A stretch of 64,000 bases of DNA, from assembly GCF_046496365.1 (NCBI RefSeq), contig NZ_JAWOHB010000099.1, positions 1-64,000 of the forward strand. The letters are read 5' to 3'. Origin of the DNA: Desulfosarcina sp046496365. GTDB taxonomy: Bacteria > Desulfobacterota > Desulfobacteria > Desulfobacterales > Desulfosarcinaceae. Shown in pieces: positions 34,930 through 42,923 of the stretch; position 1 is the stretch's first letter; every line of letters starts with the position of its first letter. Made by a program: the position numbers and the translations under genes. Under the pieces are notes generated by a model that saw nothing but the letters and a program-made list of their open reading frames with translations, ran no database searches and was not told the DNA's origin.

Positions 34930-36107
34930 GATAAGCATCCTTTTGATCCGAGGACCAGGACCGAATTGCTGCCTCCGAAGGCCAGGGTTTGGGTCAGGGC
35001 CACGCTTCCGTGTACGGGCGTCTGGATGGCCACAGGATGGGCGGGCATCTGCGGGTCCGGGGTCTCATAACCAGCCGTGGCGGGAAGGACGGCACGCGTC
35101 AGGCAGCCCAAGGTGAGTGCCGCTTCGATGGGCCCGGCAGCACCCAGGGCATGTCCAGTGTAGCCCTTGGTGGAAAGAAAGGGCTTGCCGGGAAAAAGAT
35201 CGGCAATAATCTGGCTTTCCACCCGATCGTTGCCGAGGGTACCGGTGCCGTGGGCGTTGATAAAGCAGATTTGATCGGCAGGGGTTCCGGCAGTGGCGAG
35301 CGCTTCGCCAATGGCCAGGCGCAGCCCCTGGCCGTCGGGCCGCGGCTGGGTAAAGTGATGGGCGTCGGCAGCGCCGCCATAACCGAGGATGTACCCCACC
35401 GGGTCGATCTGCCATGACCGGCAAAAGGCGGGTGATGCCAGAAGGAAGATCGAAGCCCCTTCGCCCAGGTTCAGCCCTTTTCGATACCGGTCGAAGGGCC
35501 GGCAGGGGTGTTCATCGTTGATAAAAAGGGACTTGAATCCATAGTAAACCCGAGGGGTGAGTTCGTCGGCCCCCCCTGCGATCACGGCATCGCAGTACCC
35601 TGCGGCGATCCAGGCGGCGGCGATGCCGATGGCGTCGCTGCCGGCCGAGCAGGCATTGGCCACGGTCTGCTGAGGGCCGGACAGGTCCCAGGTATTGGCT
35701 ACCAGGCTGGTGGGGTTGGTGGCCAAAAAACGGTCCCGCGGCAGCAGAAACGAACCGGTCTTGGTTTGTCCGATCTCATATCCGGCGGTGACGCCGATGT
35801 TGGTGCCCACACAGACGCCTACCCGCTGCCGCGCCAGGCTGTCGGGTTTCAGATGCGCCTGGGCCACGGCCTGCTGGGCGGCGATAAGGGTCATCCGGCA
35901 GGTGCGCGGCAAGGTGGGGCAAAAAGGCCACGGGTCCAGGAATCGATCGGGTACTTCGAATACCGGTTGTGAGGTCTCACAATGGGACGGGAATCGGCTG
36001 GGAAGGCCGAAGTTGCGGCTGCCGGTATAAAGGGCTTGCATGCAGCCATCGTAGGTGGCACCCAGTGCACAGATACAACCCACACCGGCAATGGCGACAG
36101 GATTCAT
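34926..36107 (-). CDS. 3-oxoacyl-ACP synthase II-type ketosynthase (active KS)
   Basis: This 393-residue condensing enzyme has the full Cys-His-His set: C153 (VANACSAGSDA), H286 (INAHGTGT) and H319 (KGYTGHALGAAG). It should elongate an acyl chain with malonyl-ACP. It is coupled by overlapping start/stop codons to both the upstream ACP gene and the downstream KS-like gene. An active KS plus a dead KS plus an ACP is the composition of a type II polyketide minimal system, but sequence alone cannot show whether the product is a polyketide or an unusual fatty acid. Confidence 0.93.
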   Translation of the reverse strand: MNPVAIAGVGCICALGATYDGCMQALYTGSRNFGLPSRFPSHCETSQPVFEVPDRFLDPWPFCPTLPRTCRMTLIAAQQAVAQAHLKPDSLARQRVGVCVGTNIGVTAGYEIGQTKTGSFLLPRDRFLATNPTSLVANTWDLSGPQQTVANACSAGSDAIGIAAAWIAAGYCDAVIAGGADELTPRVYYGFKSLFINDEHPCRPFDRYRKGLNLGEGASIFLLASPAFCRSWQIDPVGYILGYGGAADAHHFTQPRPDGQGLRLAIGEALATAGTPADQICFINAHGTGTLGNDRVESQIIADLFPGKPFLSTKGYTGHALGAAGPIEAALTLGCLTRAVLPATAGYETPDPQMPAHPVAIQTPVHGSVALTQTLAFGGSNSVLVLGSKGCLS

Positions 36108-36376
36108 GGATCAGCCCTGCAGCAGCCCTTCAGCCGGGCCTCGATGAAGGCCGCCAGGGTGTTGATGGACTGAAAGGCCGCACGGGCTTCGTTCATTTCT
36201 TTCATGGGAATGTTGAAATTCTGTTCCACCTGGTAGACGATTTCCAGCGCATCGATGGAATCCAGTCCCAGCCGGCCGCCGAAGAGCGCTTCGTCATCGT
36301 CGATGGTTTCCGCTGTAAAATCCTCCAGATTGAGTTCAACCACCAGGATCTCCTTGAGCCGATGTTGAATCGTCAT
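36104..36376 (-). CDS. Acyl carrier protein
   Basis: This 90-residue acyl carrier protein has its phosphopantetheine attachment Ser40 in LGLDSIDALEIV. The usual four-helix pattern is visible, with an acidic region ETIDDDEALF before the Ser. It is a dedicated carrier for the adjacent ketosynthases and the BtrH-like transferase, whose characterised relative uses an ACP-bound donor. It overlaps the KS gene by 4 bp. No phosphopantetheinyl transferase is encoded in the window, so one must act in trans. Confidence 0.92.
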   Translation of the reverse strand: MTIQHRLKEILVVELNLEDFTAETIDDDEALFGGRLGLDSIDALEIVYQVEQNFNIPMKEMNEARAAFQSINTLAAFIEARLKGCCRADP

Positions 36377-36451
36377 GGTGCCGGGGTTCCTTCGACCAAT
36401 TTGGAAACAGTTATTTAATGTGATCCTGATTCTCCGGTTCCTGCCGGTGCC

Positions 36452-37507
36452 TCAAACGATCTGCAACAACTTCCGGTAGACTGACGACTCGCCGTCGGCA
36501 CATTCGTTTAGAAGGTTCGCCATGGCTTCGTAAGTGTCCTCCCCCGAAGCCCTTCCCTTGCAAAGGCGCCCACCGATCACGGCAAATTTGCGCCAGCGGT
36601 CACCGACATCGGTCATAACTCGGGACAGCTCCAAAAGCTGGGGGTTTTCCAAAAGGGCAGCGGCCTCCTGAAGAAACGCGGCAAACATGAACCTGAAACC
36701 GGCACCTCCCGTGCCCAGCTCTTCCTGCATGCGGATCAACTGCCCCACATACAGCAGCGCGCGCTTTTCGCCCAGTTTTTTAGGCCATTTTTTGACTTGA
36801 CCGGCAAGAAAGCGAATACCCCGTATGCCGATCACCGGACCCGGCGTGCTAAGCATGCGGCGACACACTTCCCGGATGCCTTTGCAGGCGGCAGGCGCCG
36901 GATCCACCTGCCGGGGCACCTGTTTCAGGTGGTACATGGTGCCCTTGGGGGCCATGGCGCCCTTGGCGAAGCGGGCTTTGAGCAGGTCGCTGCGGCCACA
37001 GCGTTCGGGACTCGGAAAGACCGGATCACTGATGATGTAGTCATTGCCTTCTTTGCCATAAACCACAAGGTTGTGCATGTTAAAGTGAAATCTGAAGGCC
37101 GGCGGAAAATAGGGCAGCCAATACCCGCCGGTGCGGCAGGCCACCGGGATGCCCTGCTCCAGCCGTTCATCCAGAGCTTCCATGGCCTTGTCCGGATTCC
37201 TGAATTTCTGCGAGTGTACCTGGCATCCCAACCGTTTGGCGACCCGTTTGAAGATGCCTCCCACCTCGCAGCGGTAGGTGGTCAGGGGGAGATTGTTGAT
37301 CCGGATGAATGGCAGATATCCGAAGAACATGCCGGAACCTATTCCAAAGGCCATGGCTTCGCTGATGTCAACGCCGTAATGGTGGAGCAGGTTCGAGCAG
37401 ACGCCGCTTTCGCAGTGGGCCGATTGTCTGTGGGTAAAATCAATTTTCACAACCGCCTGTGCGGCGGGATTCGAAGGGGCCGAAAAGCCTGGGTTTAAAT
37501 TTTTCAT
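36452..37507 (-). CDS. BtrH-like acyltransferase (BtrH N-terminal plus DUF4872-type domain)
   Basis: This 351-residue protein has the BtrH N-terminal papain/C39-like fold: H31-C32 (SAHCESGVCSNLL, with C37), H145 (FNMHNLVVYG) and D161 (IISDPVF) make a possible Cys-His-Asp set. The C-terminal half (about 215-345) is helical and fits the associated domain. BtrH itself moves an acyl group from an ACP to an aminoglycoside amine. Here it sits between a KAS III and an ACP gene, so it most likely offloads the finished acyl chain onto an amine or hydroxyl acceptor. The acceptor is unknown. Confidence 0.82.
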   Translation of the reverse strand: MKNLNPGFSAPSNPAAQAVVKIDFTHRQSAHCESGVCSNLLHHYGVDISEAMAFGIGSGMFFGYLPFIRINNLPLTTYRCEVGGIFKRVAKRLGCQVHSQKFRNPDKAMEALDERLEQGIPVACRTGGYWLPYFPPAFRFHFNMHNLVVYGKEGNDYIISDPVFPSPERCGRSDLLKARFAKGAMAPKGTMYHLKQVPRQVDPAPAACKGIREVCRRMLSTPGPVIGIRGIRFLAGQVKKWPKKLGEKRALLYVGQLIRMQEELGTGGAGFRFMFAAFLQEAAALLENPQLLELSRVMTDVGDRWRKFAVIGGRLCKGRASGEDTYEAMANLLNECADGESSVYRKLLQIV

Positions 37508-37929
37508 TGGTTTCGAGTCACCGGCGTGTGGATTTCAGGGACTGTTTTCAGCTCCTGGACGGAGATGTCGAAAACGTCGGCGTAGCGTTGCAGCCAAGCA
37601 GGTGCCAGGCGGCTGAAGGGTCCGGTCTTCAGGTGCAGCCAGACCTTCAGCCGGCCAACTCCCGCATACTTGGCAAGCAGGCTTATGCCCATCTGGTGGC
37701 AGGCCATGTGGTAGGCCAGGGGACTGGCCTGGCCGGCACGAACCTTTCTCAGTGCATCGACGGCGGCTTCGTCAATCAGCTCCCAGGCCTGGCCGTTGGC
37801 GATATTTTTGGGGTTCCATCCCGCGCTGCCAGCCAGGACATAATTTCCCTGGTCATCCACGGCGTAGCAAATTTCCCGGCGGTGATCGTTCATCATGCCC
37901 GGATCCTGGGGGACTTCATCAATTTTCAT
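37504..37929 (-). CDS. Small conserved protein with HTH-like C-terminal half
   Basis: This 141-residue protein of unknown function begins with a soluble segment (CYAVDDQGNYVLAGSAGW). From about residue 72 it is helical, with LLAKYAGVGRLKVWLHL and LQRYADVFDISVQELK, which resembles a XRE-like helix-turn-helix. It ends overlapping the BtrH-like gene start by 4 bp and lies within the operon. It could be a regulator or a structural partner of the synthases; the DNA-binding idea rests only on the helix pattern. Confidence 0.65.
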   Translation of the reverse strand: MKIDEVPQDPGMMNDHRREICYAVDDQGNYVLAGSAGWNPKNIANGQAWELIDEAAVDALRKVRAGQASPLAYHMACHQMGISLLAKYAGVGRLKVWLHLKTGPFSRLAPAWLQRYADVFDISVQELKTVPEIHTPVTRNQ

Positions 37930-37953
37930 GGGTGCAATTCCGATCCTTGGCTG

Positions 37954-39096
37954 TCAGACGACGGTCAAGTGCATGAAACAGTGGGAAAACCGTCCGCTTT
38001 CCGGAACGAAACCCAACAGCCGCTGGCCGGGTTTCAGCCTGCCCGAGGAAAACAGCGCCTCCAGAATGATAAAGATGGATGCACTGCCGGTATTGCCCGT
38101 TTCGGCCAGGTTGGTGAACCAGCGGTCGTAGGGAATCTCGAACCCGATGGCCGCCATGGCATTGAAGAACTTGTCCCGGAAATAGACCGATGAGTAATGG
38201 GGCACAAACCAGTCCACTTTTTCTGCCTGAAGTCCGTGTTTGTCAATGCTGGCCTGTAATGCGCGTTGCATGGTGGCCACGATGTGGACCTCCAGAAGGC
38301 GGATATCCTGTTTGACCGCCATGAGGCACTTTTCATCCTCGGGCGCAATTGCTTCTACCACCCGCCATCCGGACACGTTGCCCGCCTCGCCCTTGATCCC
38401 GCCGCCGTACATGCAGGTTTCCAACTCACCGGCATAAGAGAGGTTGTCGATCCAGTCCACCCTCAGGGAAATCCCCGCGGGGTTGGGTGAGTCGCTCAGC
38501 AGGGCGGCGCCGGCGCCGTCGGAAAGCATCCAGCGCAGGAAGTCGCTGTCGAAGGCCAGGGTGGGGCGTCTGGCTACATCGGCAAGCGGGTTTTCCGTCG
38601 AACTGAAAAAATTGGATCGCATGAAGGAGGAGGAGAGCTCGGATCCAACGCTGACTGCATTGGTGCTCATTCGGGTGGCCACATTCATGCAGGCGTACTT
38701 GAAGGCGGTCATGCCGGAGATACAGATTCCGGCGGTGGTTACCGCCTCCAGCGGCGGCAGGCCCAGTTCACCCAGCACCATAAGGGCGTGGCCGGGAAAA
38801 AGCAGGTCCGGGCTGGTGGTACCGCAGCACAGGCACTGGATGTCGGTGAGGTTGAATCCCTCCCCTTCCGCCAGCCCCTTGACTGCCTCGGCAGCCAGCT
38901 GGGCATTGGTGTGGGTCAGGGCCTGCGTGTGACGGTCCACAGCGTAGTATCGCTTCAGAATGCCGTTATTTTTCAATACGATCCGTTTGGCCCGGGACGG
39001 CACCTGATCTACCTGTCCCAGCACGGTTTCAATCTCGTCGTTGGAAACCGGGGAATTAGGCAAAAATGCCGACAGGCGGTTAATAAACACGCGCAT
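37954..39096 (-). CDS. 3-oxoacyl-ACP synthase III-like condensing enzyme
   Basis: This 380-residue thiolase-fold enzyme has the KAS III triad Cys-His-Asn: about C125 in TAGICISGMTAF, H300 in FVPHYSSVY and N335 in ETGNTGSASIF. FabH-type enzymes start chains by condensing an acyl-CoA with malonyl-ACP, so it may prime the downstream KS/ACP. The sequence is divergent from housekeeping FabH and longer by about 60 residues. ATG 39096 overlaps the radical SAM stop (TGATG); a TTG one codon upstream is possible. Confidence 0.88.
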   Translation of the reverse strand: MRVFINRLSAFLPNSPVSNDEIETVLGQVDQVPSRAKRIVLKNNGILKRYYAVDRHTQALTHTNAQLAAEAVKGLAEGEGFNLTDIQCLCCGTTSPDLLFPGHALMVLGELGLPPLEAVTTAGICISGMTAFKYACMNVATRMSTNAVSVGSELSSSFMRSNFFSSTENPLADVARRPTLAFDSDFLRWMLSDGAGAALLSDSPNPAGISLRVDWIDNLSYAGELETCMYGGGIKGEAGNVSGWRVVEAIAPEDEKCLMAVKQDIRLLEVHIVATMQRALQASIDKHGLQAEKVDWFVPHYSSVYFRDKFFNAMAAIGFEIPYDRWFTNLAETGNTGSASIFIILEALFSSGRLKPGQRLLGFVPESGRFSHCFMHLTVV

Positions 39097-40418
39097 CAAT
39101 CATTTTCCTTTCGCGCATGGGCCCCACCCGAATGCAGCTGGGCAAGGCAGTGTTCCAAAAGCCCTGAATAGCGTCGGTAAAACTGCGCTTCCGCCATCCT
39201 GGTGGCTACCACGGCATTGGTAAAAGTATAATAATCCAGGTTGTCGATGGTGATATGAGACCGCAACTCCTGGTGAAGGGGGGTCCCCGGAATGGGGGTC
39301 AGAACGGCCGGGATGGGCAGATCGATGTCGCTTTGTTCAATAAAGCGTTCCAGTCGATCGAAATCCGCATCCGCATAATCCGGTGATACGATGAAATCGC
39401 CGACAATGCGGATGCCCAGATTCTTTAATATGCGGATAGCCTCGATGTTGTTGTGTACGGTATTGCGCTTGTTCAGCAGCGACAGTCGCTGATCGCTTAT
39501 TTCTTCAAATCCGATGACAGCCGCCGCCAGTCCGGCTTTGCGCCAGCATTCGAACAATCCGGGGTGGCGGACCACTGTATCCGAACGGACATCGGCCACC
39601 AGGGGTTTGCGGACCCCGGCGGCCATAAGTTGATGGGCCAGATCGGTTGCGATCTCCACATTCCCGAACGTGTTGGCATCCACCAGGCGGATCGTGTCCA
39701 CATCGCCAAGCGCCATAACATCCCTGACCACCGCAGCGTTGCTGTGCAGCAGGTACCGGTTTGCGGTCATGTTGGGAATGCAGCAGAAGGCGCAGCTGTG
39801 GGTGCAGCCGAAGGCCGAGGCAACGAAACCGGTCTTGCCGCCCACCCCACGCATTACGTAGGTATTGCGGTGCTGGTTGACCAGGTCATAGCGGGGGACA
39901 CGATTATCCACAAGATCCGCGGTGGTATAACGGCGCGGTGTAAAGGGTTGCGGTACCCCTGCACAAATGGTGCGGATACCGGGGATATCGGGTTTTCCGC
40001 CCGCTTCCAGCGTGTCGATCAGTTGCCGGAAGCTGAGTTTCCCCAACCCGGTGACCACGTAATCCACGTAGGGTTGGCTGAAGAAATCGGGGTCGCAGGA
40101 GGCGTGATGGCCACCCACCACAACCACGGCGCCGAAGCGCAGCTTGAGTGATTCGGCAAGGGCGAGAACCGTGTTGGCCTCACAGGTGACCCCCGTCAGC
40201 CCGACAACGTCGGGAGTGAAGGGGAGGCGCTCCGGCGCAAGTCCATGGGGATCCGCCTTGAGGTCAGTAATGGCCACCGGGTGACCATCGAGATTTCCGG
40301 CCAAGGTTTCCAGAGAAAGCGGCTCACCGCGAAAAATCATCTTGATGGCGTTGATCCCGTAGTTTTCTTCGGGGATACTGCGACCGCAATTGGGGGGGTT
40401 GACCAGTAAAATTTTCAT
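39096..40418 (-). CDS. B12-binding-domain radical SAM protein
   Basis: This 440-residue protein has an N-terminal Rossmann-like cobalamin-binding-type domain (about 1-145, MKILLVNPPN and VVVVGGHHAS). The radical SAM core follows, with the [4Fe-4S] ligands C205, C209 and C212 in GCTHSCAFC. The C-terminal region after 380 is less conserved. Proteins of this type methylate unactivated carbons, form rings or rearrange substrates. The canonical DxHxxG ligand of base-off B12 is not seen. It is the first gene of the operon and probably modifies the acyl chain or the acceptor. Confidence 0.88.
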   Translation of the reverse strand: MKILLVNPPNCGRSIPEENYGINAIKMIFRGEPLSLETLAGNLDGHPVAITDLKADPHGLAPERLPFTPDVVGLTGVTCEANTVLALAESLKLRFGAVVVVGGHHASCDPDFFSQPYVDYVVTGLGKLSFRQLIDTLEAGGKPDIPGIRTICAGVPQPFTPRRYTTADLVDNRVPRYDLVNQHRNTYVMRGVGGKTGFVASAFGCTHSCAFCCIPNMTANRYLLHSNAAVVRDVMALGDVDTIRLVDANTFGNVEIATDLAHQLMAAGVRKPLVADVRSDTVVRHPGLFECWRKAGLAAAVIGFEEISDQRLSLLNKRNTVHNNIEAIRILKNLGIRIVGDFIVSPDYADADFDRLERFIEQSDIDLPIPAVLTPIPGTPLHQELRSHITIDNLDYYTFTNAVVATRMAEAQFYRRYSGLLEHCLAQLHSGGAHARKEND

Positions 40419-40823
40419 ATGTTGCTATGGTTGATATCCATTATTTACCCGCTTCACCGCGGACAAACCCCATGGTCGGGTCCAGGGCGGTGGTCTTTTT
40501 CGCAGGGAGGCGGTGAGCCCCTTGCCTAATCGGATCATCTCGAACCATGTCCATTAACGGGATTCATGCTAAAAAATCAACTCCTAAACCCATCAACAGC
40601 GATGGGTTTAGGGTTTAAGATGTTCGTGCACGATTATAACTAGTTAAAAATATTTTATATAATTACTTAATCGGATCAGATCGAAGGCGCCTGGAAAGTT
40701 TTCGGCCGGGGTATACCCGGGAAGTGTTTGAAATTTATAATCCTGCTTGTCTGGCTACCCCATTGGTGGTAGAGCGATCCACCTATTGCATGATCTGATG
40801 AACCACGGGAGGTTGCCGCGCTT
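40419..40823. promoter_or_regulatory. Divergent control region of the biosynthetic operon and the MFS gene
   Basis: No gene is seen in these 405 bp. They contain two copies of an 18-bp element (TAATCGGATCATCTCGAA at 40527 and TAATCGGATCAGATCGAA at 40668, 16/18 identical). A 12-bp inverted repeat CCTAAACCCATC/GATGGGTTTAGG (40583-40612) and a near-palindrome CCGGGGTATACCCGGG (40706-40721) are also present, with a TATAAT at 40736-40741. An A+T-rich stretch lies at 40633-40670. The arrangement suggests coordinated control of both directions. Confidence 0.6.
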
Positions 40824-41984
40824 ATGGATCACGTAAAAAAAAATCCCATGTACCTTTACCTGGTTGTGCTCACCATCGGCTCAACGGTGGGGCTTCAGGC
40901 GTGGACGACCCTGTTCAACAACTTTGCCGTGGAAGTGGCCAGGCTGGATGGCGACGCCATCGGCGCCGTCCAGTCCATCCGTGAGATCCCCGGATTTCTG
41001 GCCCTTCTGGCTATTTTTATCATTCGACTCATCCCGGAGCACCGTCTCTCCGCCCTGTCCATCCTGCTGCTGGGATTGGGCATTGCCGCCACCGGGTGGT
41101 TCCCCTCCTTTGCGGGACTGGCCCTGACAACCCTGGTAATGAGCTTCGGGTTCCACTATTATGAAACCACCAACATGTCCCTCACGCTCCAATATTTCGA
41201 CAAGCAGGTATCGCCGTGGGTGTTCGGTAAACTGCGCAGCATTTCCGCCGCGTCGAGCATCATCGTGGGGGTGTTTATCTTTTTCATGGCTACCGCGTTG
41301 GACTTTGCCCGCATGTACGTGATCATCGGAGGGGTCATCGTGGCATTGGCCCTGTGGGGTTTTACCCGCAGGCCAACCAGCGCCGACATCTTGCCCCAGC
41401 ACAAACGGATGATCTTTCGCAAACGCTACAGCCTCTACTATTTTCTCACCTTTATGGCCGGTGCCCGGCGCCAGATATTTATCGCCTTTGCGGTGCTGCT
41501 GTTGGTGCAAAAATTCGGGTATTCGGTCCAGGCGGTGACATTTTTGTTCGTGCTCAACAATGCCATCAATTACTTTCTCAGCCCCACCATCGGCCGGGCC
41601 ATTATCCGCTTTGGTGAGCGCAAAGTGCTCACCCTCGAATACGCCAGTTTGGTTGCCGTTTTCCTGGCGTACGCCTTTACTGAATCCAAATGGGTGGCCG
41701 GTGGACTTTACATCCTCGACCATATATTTTTTAATTTTGCCATAGCCATGCACACCTTTTTCCAGAAGGTGGGTGATCCCGGCGACGTAGCACCCACCAT
41801 GGCTGTAGGCTTCACGATCAACCATATTGCCGCCGTCATTCTGCCGGCCATCGGCGGATATTTCTGGATTGTTGATTACCGCATCCCTTTTATCGCCGGT
41901 GCCTGCATGGCGCTGATATCTCTGACTGCCGTCCAGTGGATCCGTACAACGCCCGTGAAGCCTGTTGCGATCGATTCGCTTTAG
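40824..41984 (+). CDS. MFS transporter
   Basis: This 386-residue major facilitator protein has about twelve hydrophobic segments. A short cytoplasmic loop (RRPTSADILPQHKRMIFRKR) lies near 185-205, between the two six-helix halves. The start is ATG 40824 with GGGAGG 12 bp upstream. It is transcribed away from the radical SAM/KAS III operon across a repeat-bearing region, so it may export the product or import a precursor; this is inferred from position only. No substrate motif is recognised. Confidence 0.85.
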   Translation: MDHVKKNPMYLYLVVLTIGSTVGLQAWTTLFNNFAVEVARLDGDAIGAVQSIREIPGFLALLAIFIIRLIPEHRLSALSILLLGLGIAATGWFPSFAGLALTTLVMSFGFHYYETTNMSLTLQYFDKQVSPWVFGKLRSISAASSIIVGVFIFFMATALDFARMYVIIGGVIVALALWGFTRRPTSADILPQHKRMIFRKRYSLYYFLTFMAGARRQIFIAFAVLLLVQKFGYSVQAVTFLFVLNNAINYFLSPTIGRAIIRFGERKVLTLEYASLVAVFLAYAFTESKWVAGGLYILDHIFFNFAIAMHTFFQKVGDPGDVAPTMAVGFTINHIAAVILPAIGGYFWIVDYRIPFIAGACMALISLTAVQWIRTTPVKPVAIDSL

Positions 41985-42151
41985 AGACCCCCGTTAACAC
42001 CAAAATTTCTGGCGTGGCGGAGGATGTCGACATCCGCCAGGCCGGGAATGACTCCAGCGGCGATTGGGCGTTTTTGCAACCGGAAACCTGGCGCCATCCG
42101 TTTTCAGACTTGACAACAGGCGGCGGGTGGAATAAAAAGAATTTCGCCTAA

Positions 42152-42161
42152 CGACCGGTCG
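42152..42161. promoter_or_regulatory. Putative TetR operator CGACCGGTCG
   Basis: The 10-bp perfect palindrome CGACCGGTCG, within AACGACCGGTCGGT, lies 77 bp upstream of the TetR start. Sites of this ACCGGTCGGT type are typical of TetR regulators of fatty-acid degradation. The 41985-42237 gap otherwise shows no gene. Confidence 0.5.
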
Positions 42162-42237
42162 GTAAATTTGTTGATCGCTCACTCGCTCGGCAAATTGCCA
42201 CCCGCCATCGCTCGTTGCCCCGGGAGCCTGAAACCTT

Positions 42238-42831
42238 ATGGCCGATATGAAAGCGACCATTAAATCCGTATCCATCGACCTTTTTTTCAAAAAGGGATAT
42301 TTTGCCACCAGTATCAGTGATATTGCCAGGGGCAGCGGCATTCAAAAGGCCAGCATCTACTACCATTACGACAGCAAAGCGGAACTGTTATTTCAAATTT
42401 TAAAATCCACTATGGATGACCTGACCACCACCCTCAAGCAGCACCTGACTGCTGCTGAGGGTACAGAGCAACGGATTCGGGCGGCAGTGCGCGGCCATGT
42501 GTGCTTTCATCTGGAGCGGCAGAAGGAAAATTTTATTGCCAACAGTGAACTTCGGGGGCTCATTGCTGAACATTACCGGGCCATTGTGAACATGCGGGAC
42601 GAATACGAATCGATTTTTCAGGAACTTATCCGACAGGGCACAGAGGAGGGCCTGTTTGCCGATGTGGACATCAAGATCCTCTCCTATGCCATCTTAACCC
42701 TGTGCACGGCCGGTGCCACCTGGTACGACCCCAACGGACGGCTGACGGTGAATGAGATCGCCGACATTTATGAAAACTTTATTATCAGTGGGTTAAAGCA
42801 GGGTCGCCTCAGCGCCCCTGCCAGTTGCTGA
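42238..42831 (+). CDS. TetR/AcrR-family regulator
   Basis: This 197-residue regulator has a TetR N-terminal helix-turn-helix (about 1-50): FFKKGYFATSISDIARGSGIQKASIYYHYDSKAELL, with the usual YxHxxSKxxL closing motif. The C-terminal region is an all-helical ligand domain (about 55-190). It stands 92 bp upstream of an acyl-CoA dehydrogenase operon, and a palindrome lies in its leader. Regulation of the operon by an acyl-CoA ligand fits the family (FadR/PsrA-like) but is inferred. Confidence 0.92.
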   Translation: MADMKATIKSVSIDLFFKKGYFATSISDIARGSGIQKASIYYHYDSKAELLFQILKSTMDDLTTTLKQHLTAAEGTEQRIRAAVRGHVCFHLERQKENFIANSELRGLIAEHYRAIVNMRDEYESIFQELIRQGTEEGLFADVDIKILSYAILTLCTAGATWYDPNGRLTVNEIADIYENFIISGLKQGRLSAPASC

Positions 42832-42923
42832 AAAAGATATCTCCAACGGTACTGAAAAGTTGCAGGCGCCGCATTTATCCAGTGCGGTAATTCCGGCCCC
42901 GCTGCTGCGGAAAGGAGGTCGTC

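Noticed and set aside
31715..40418. Assignment of the operon to ladderane lipid biosynthesis
   Set aside because: Radical SAM, KAS III, KS and ACP genes also occur in ladderane candidate loci, but desaturase-, dehydratase- and reductase-type genes are missing here, so the name is not justified.
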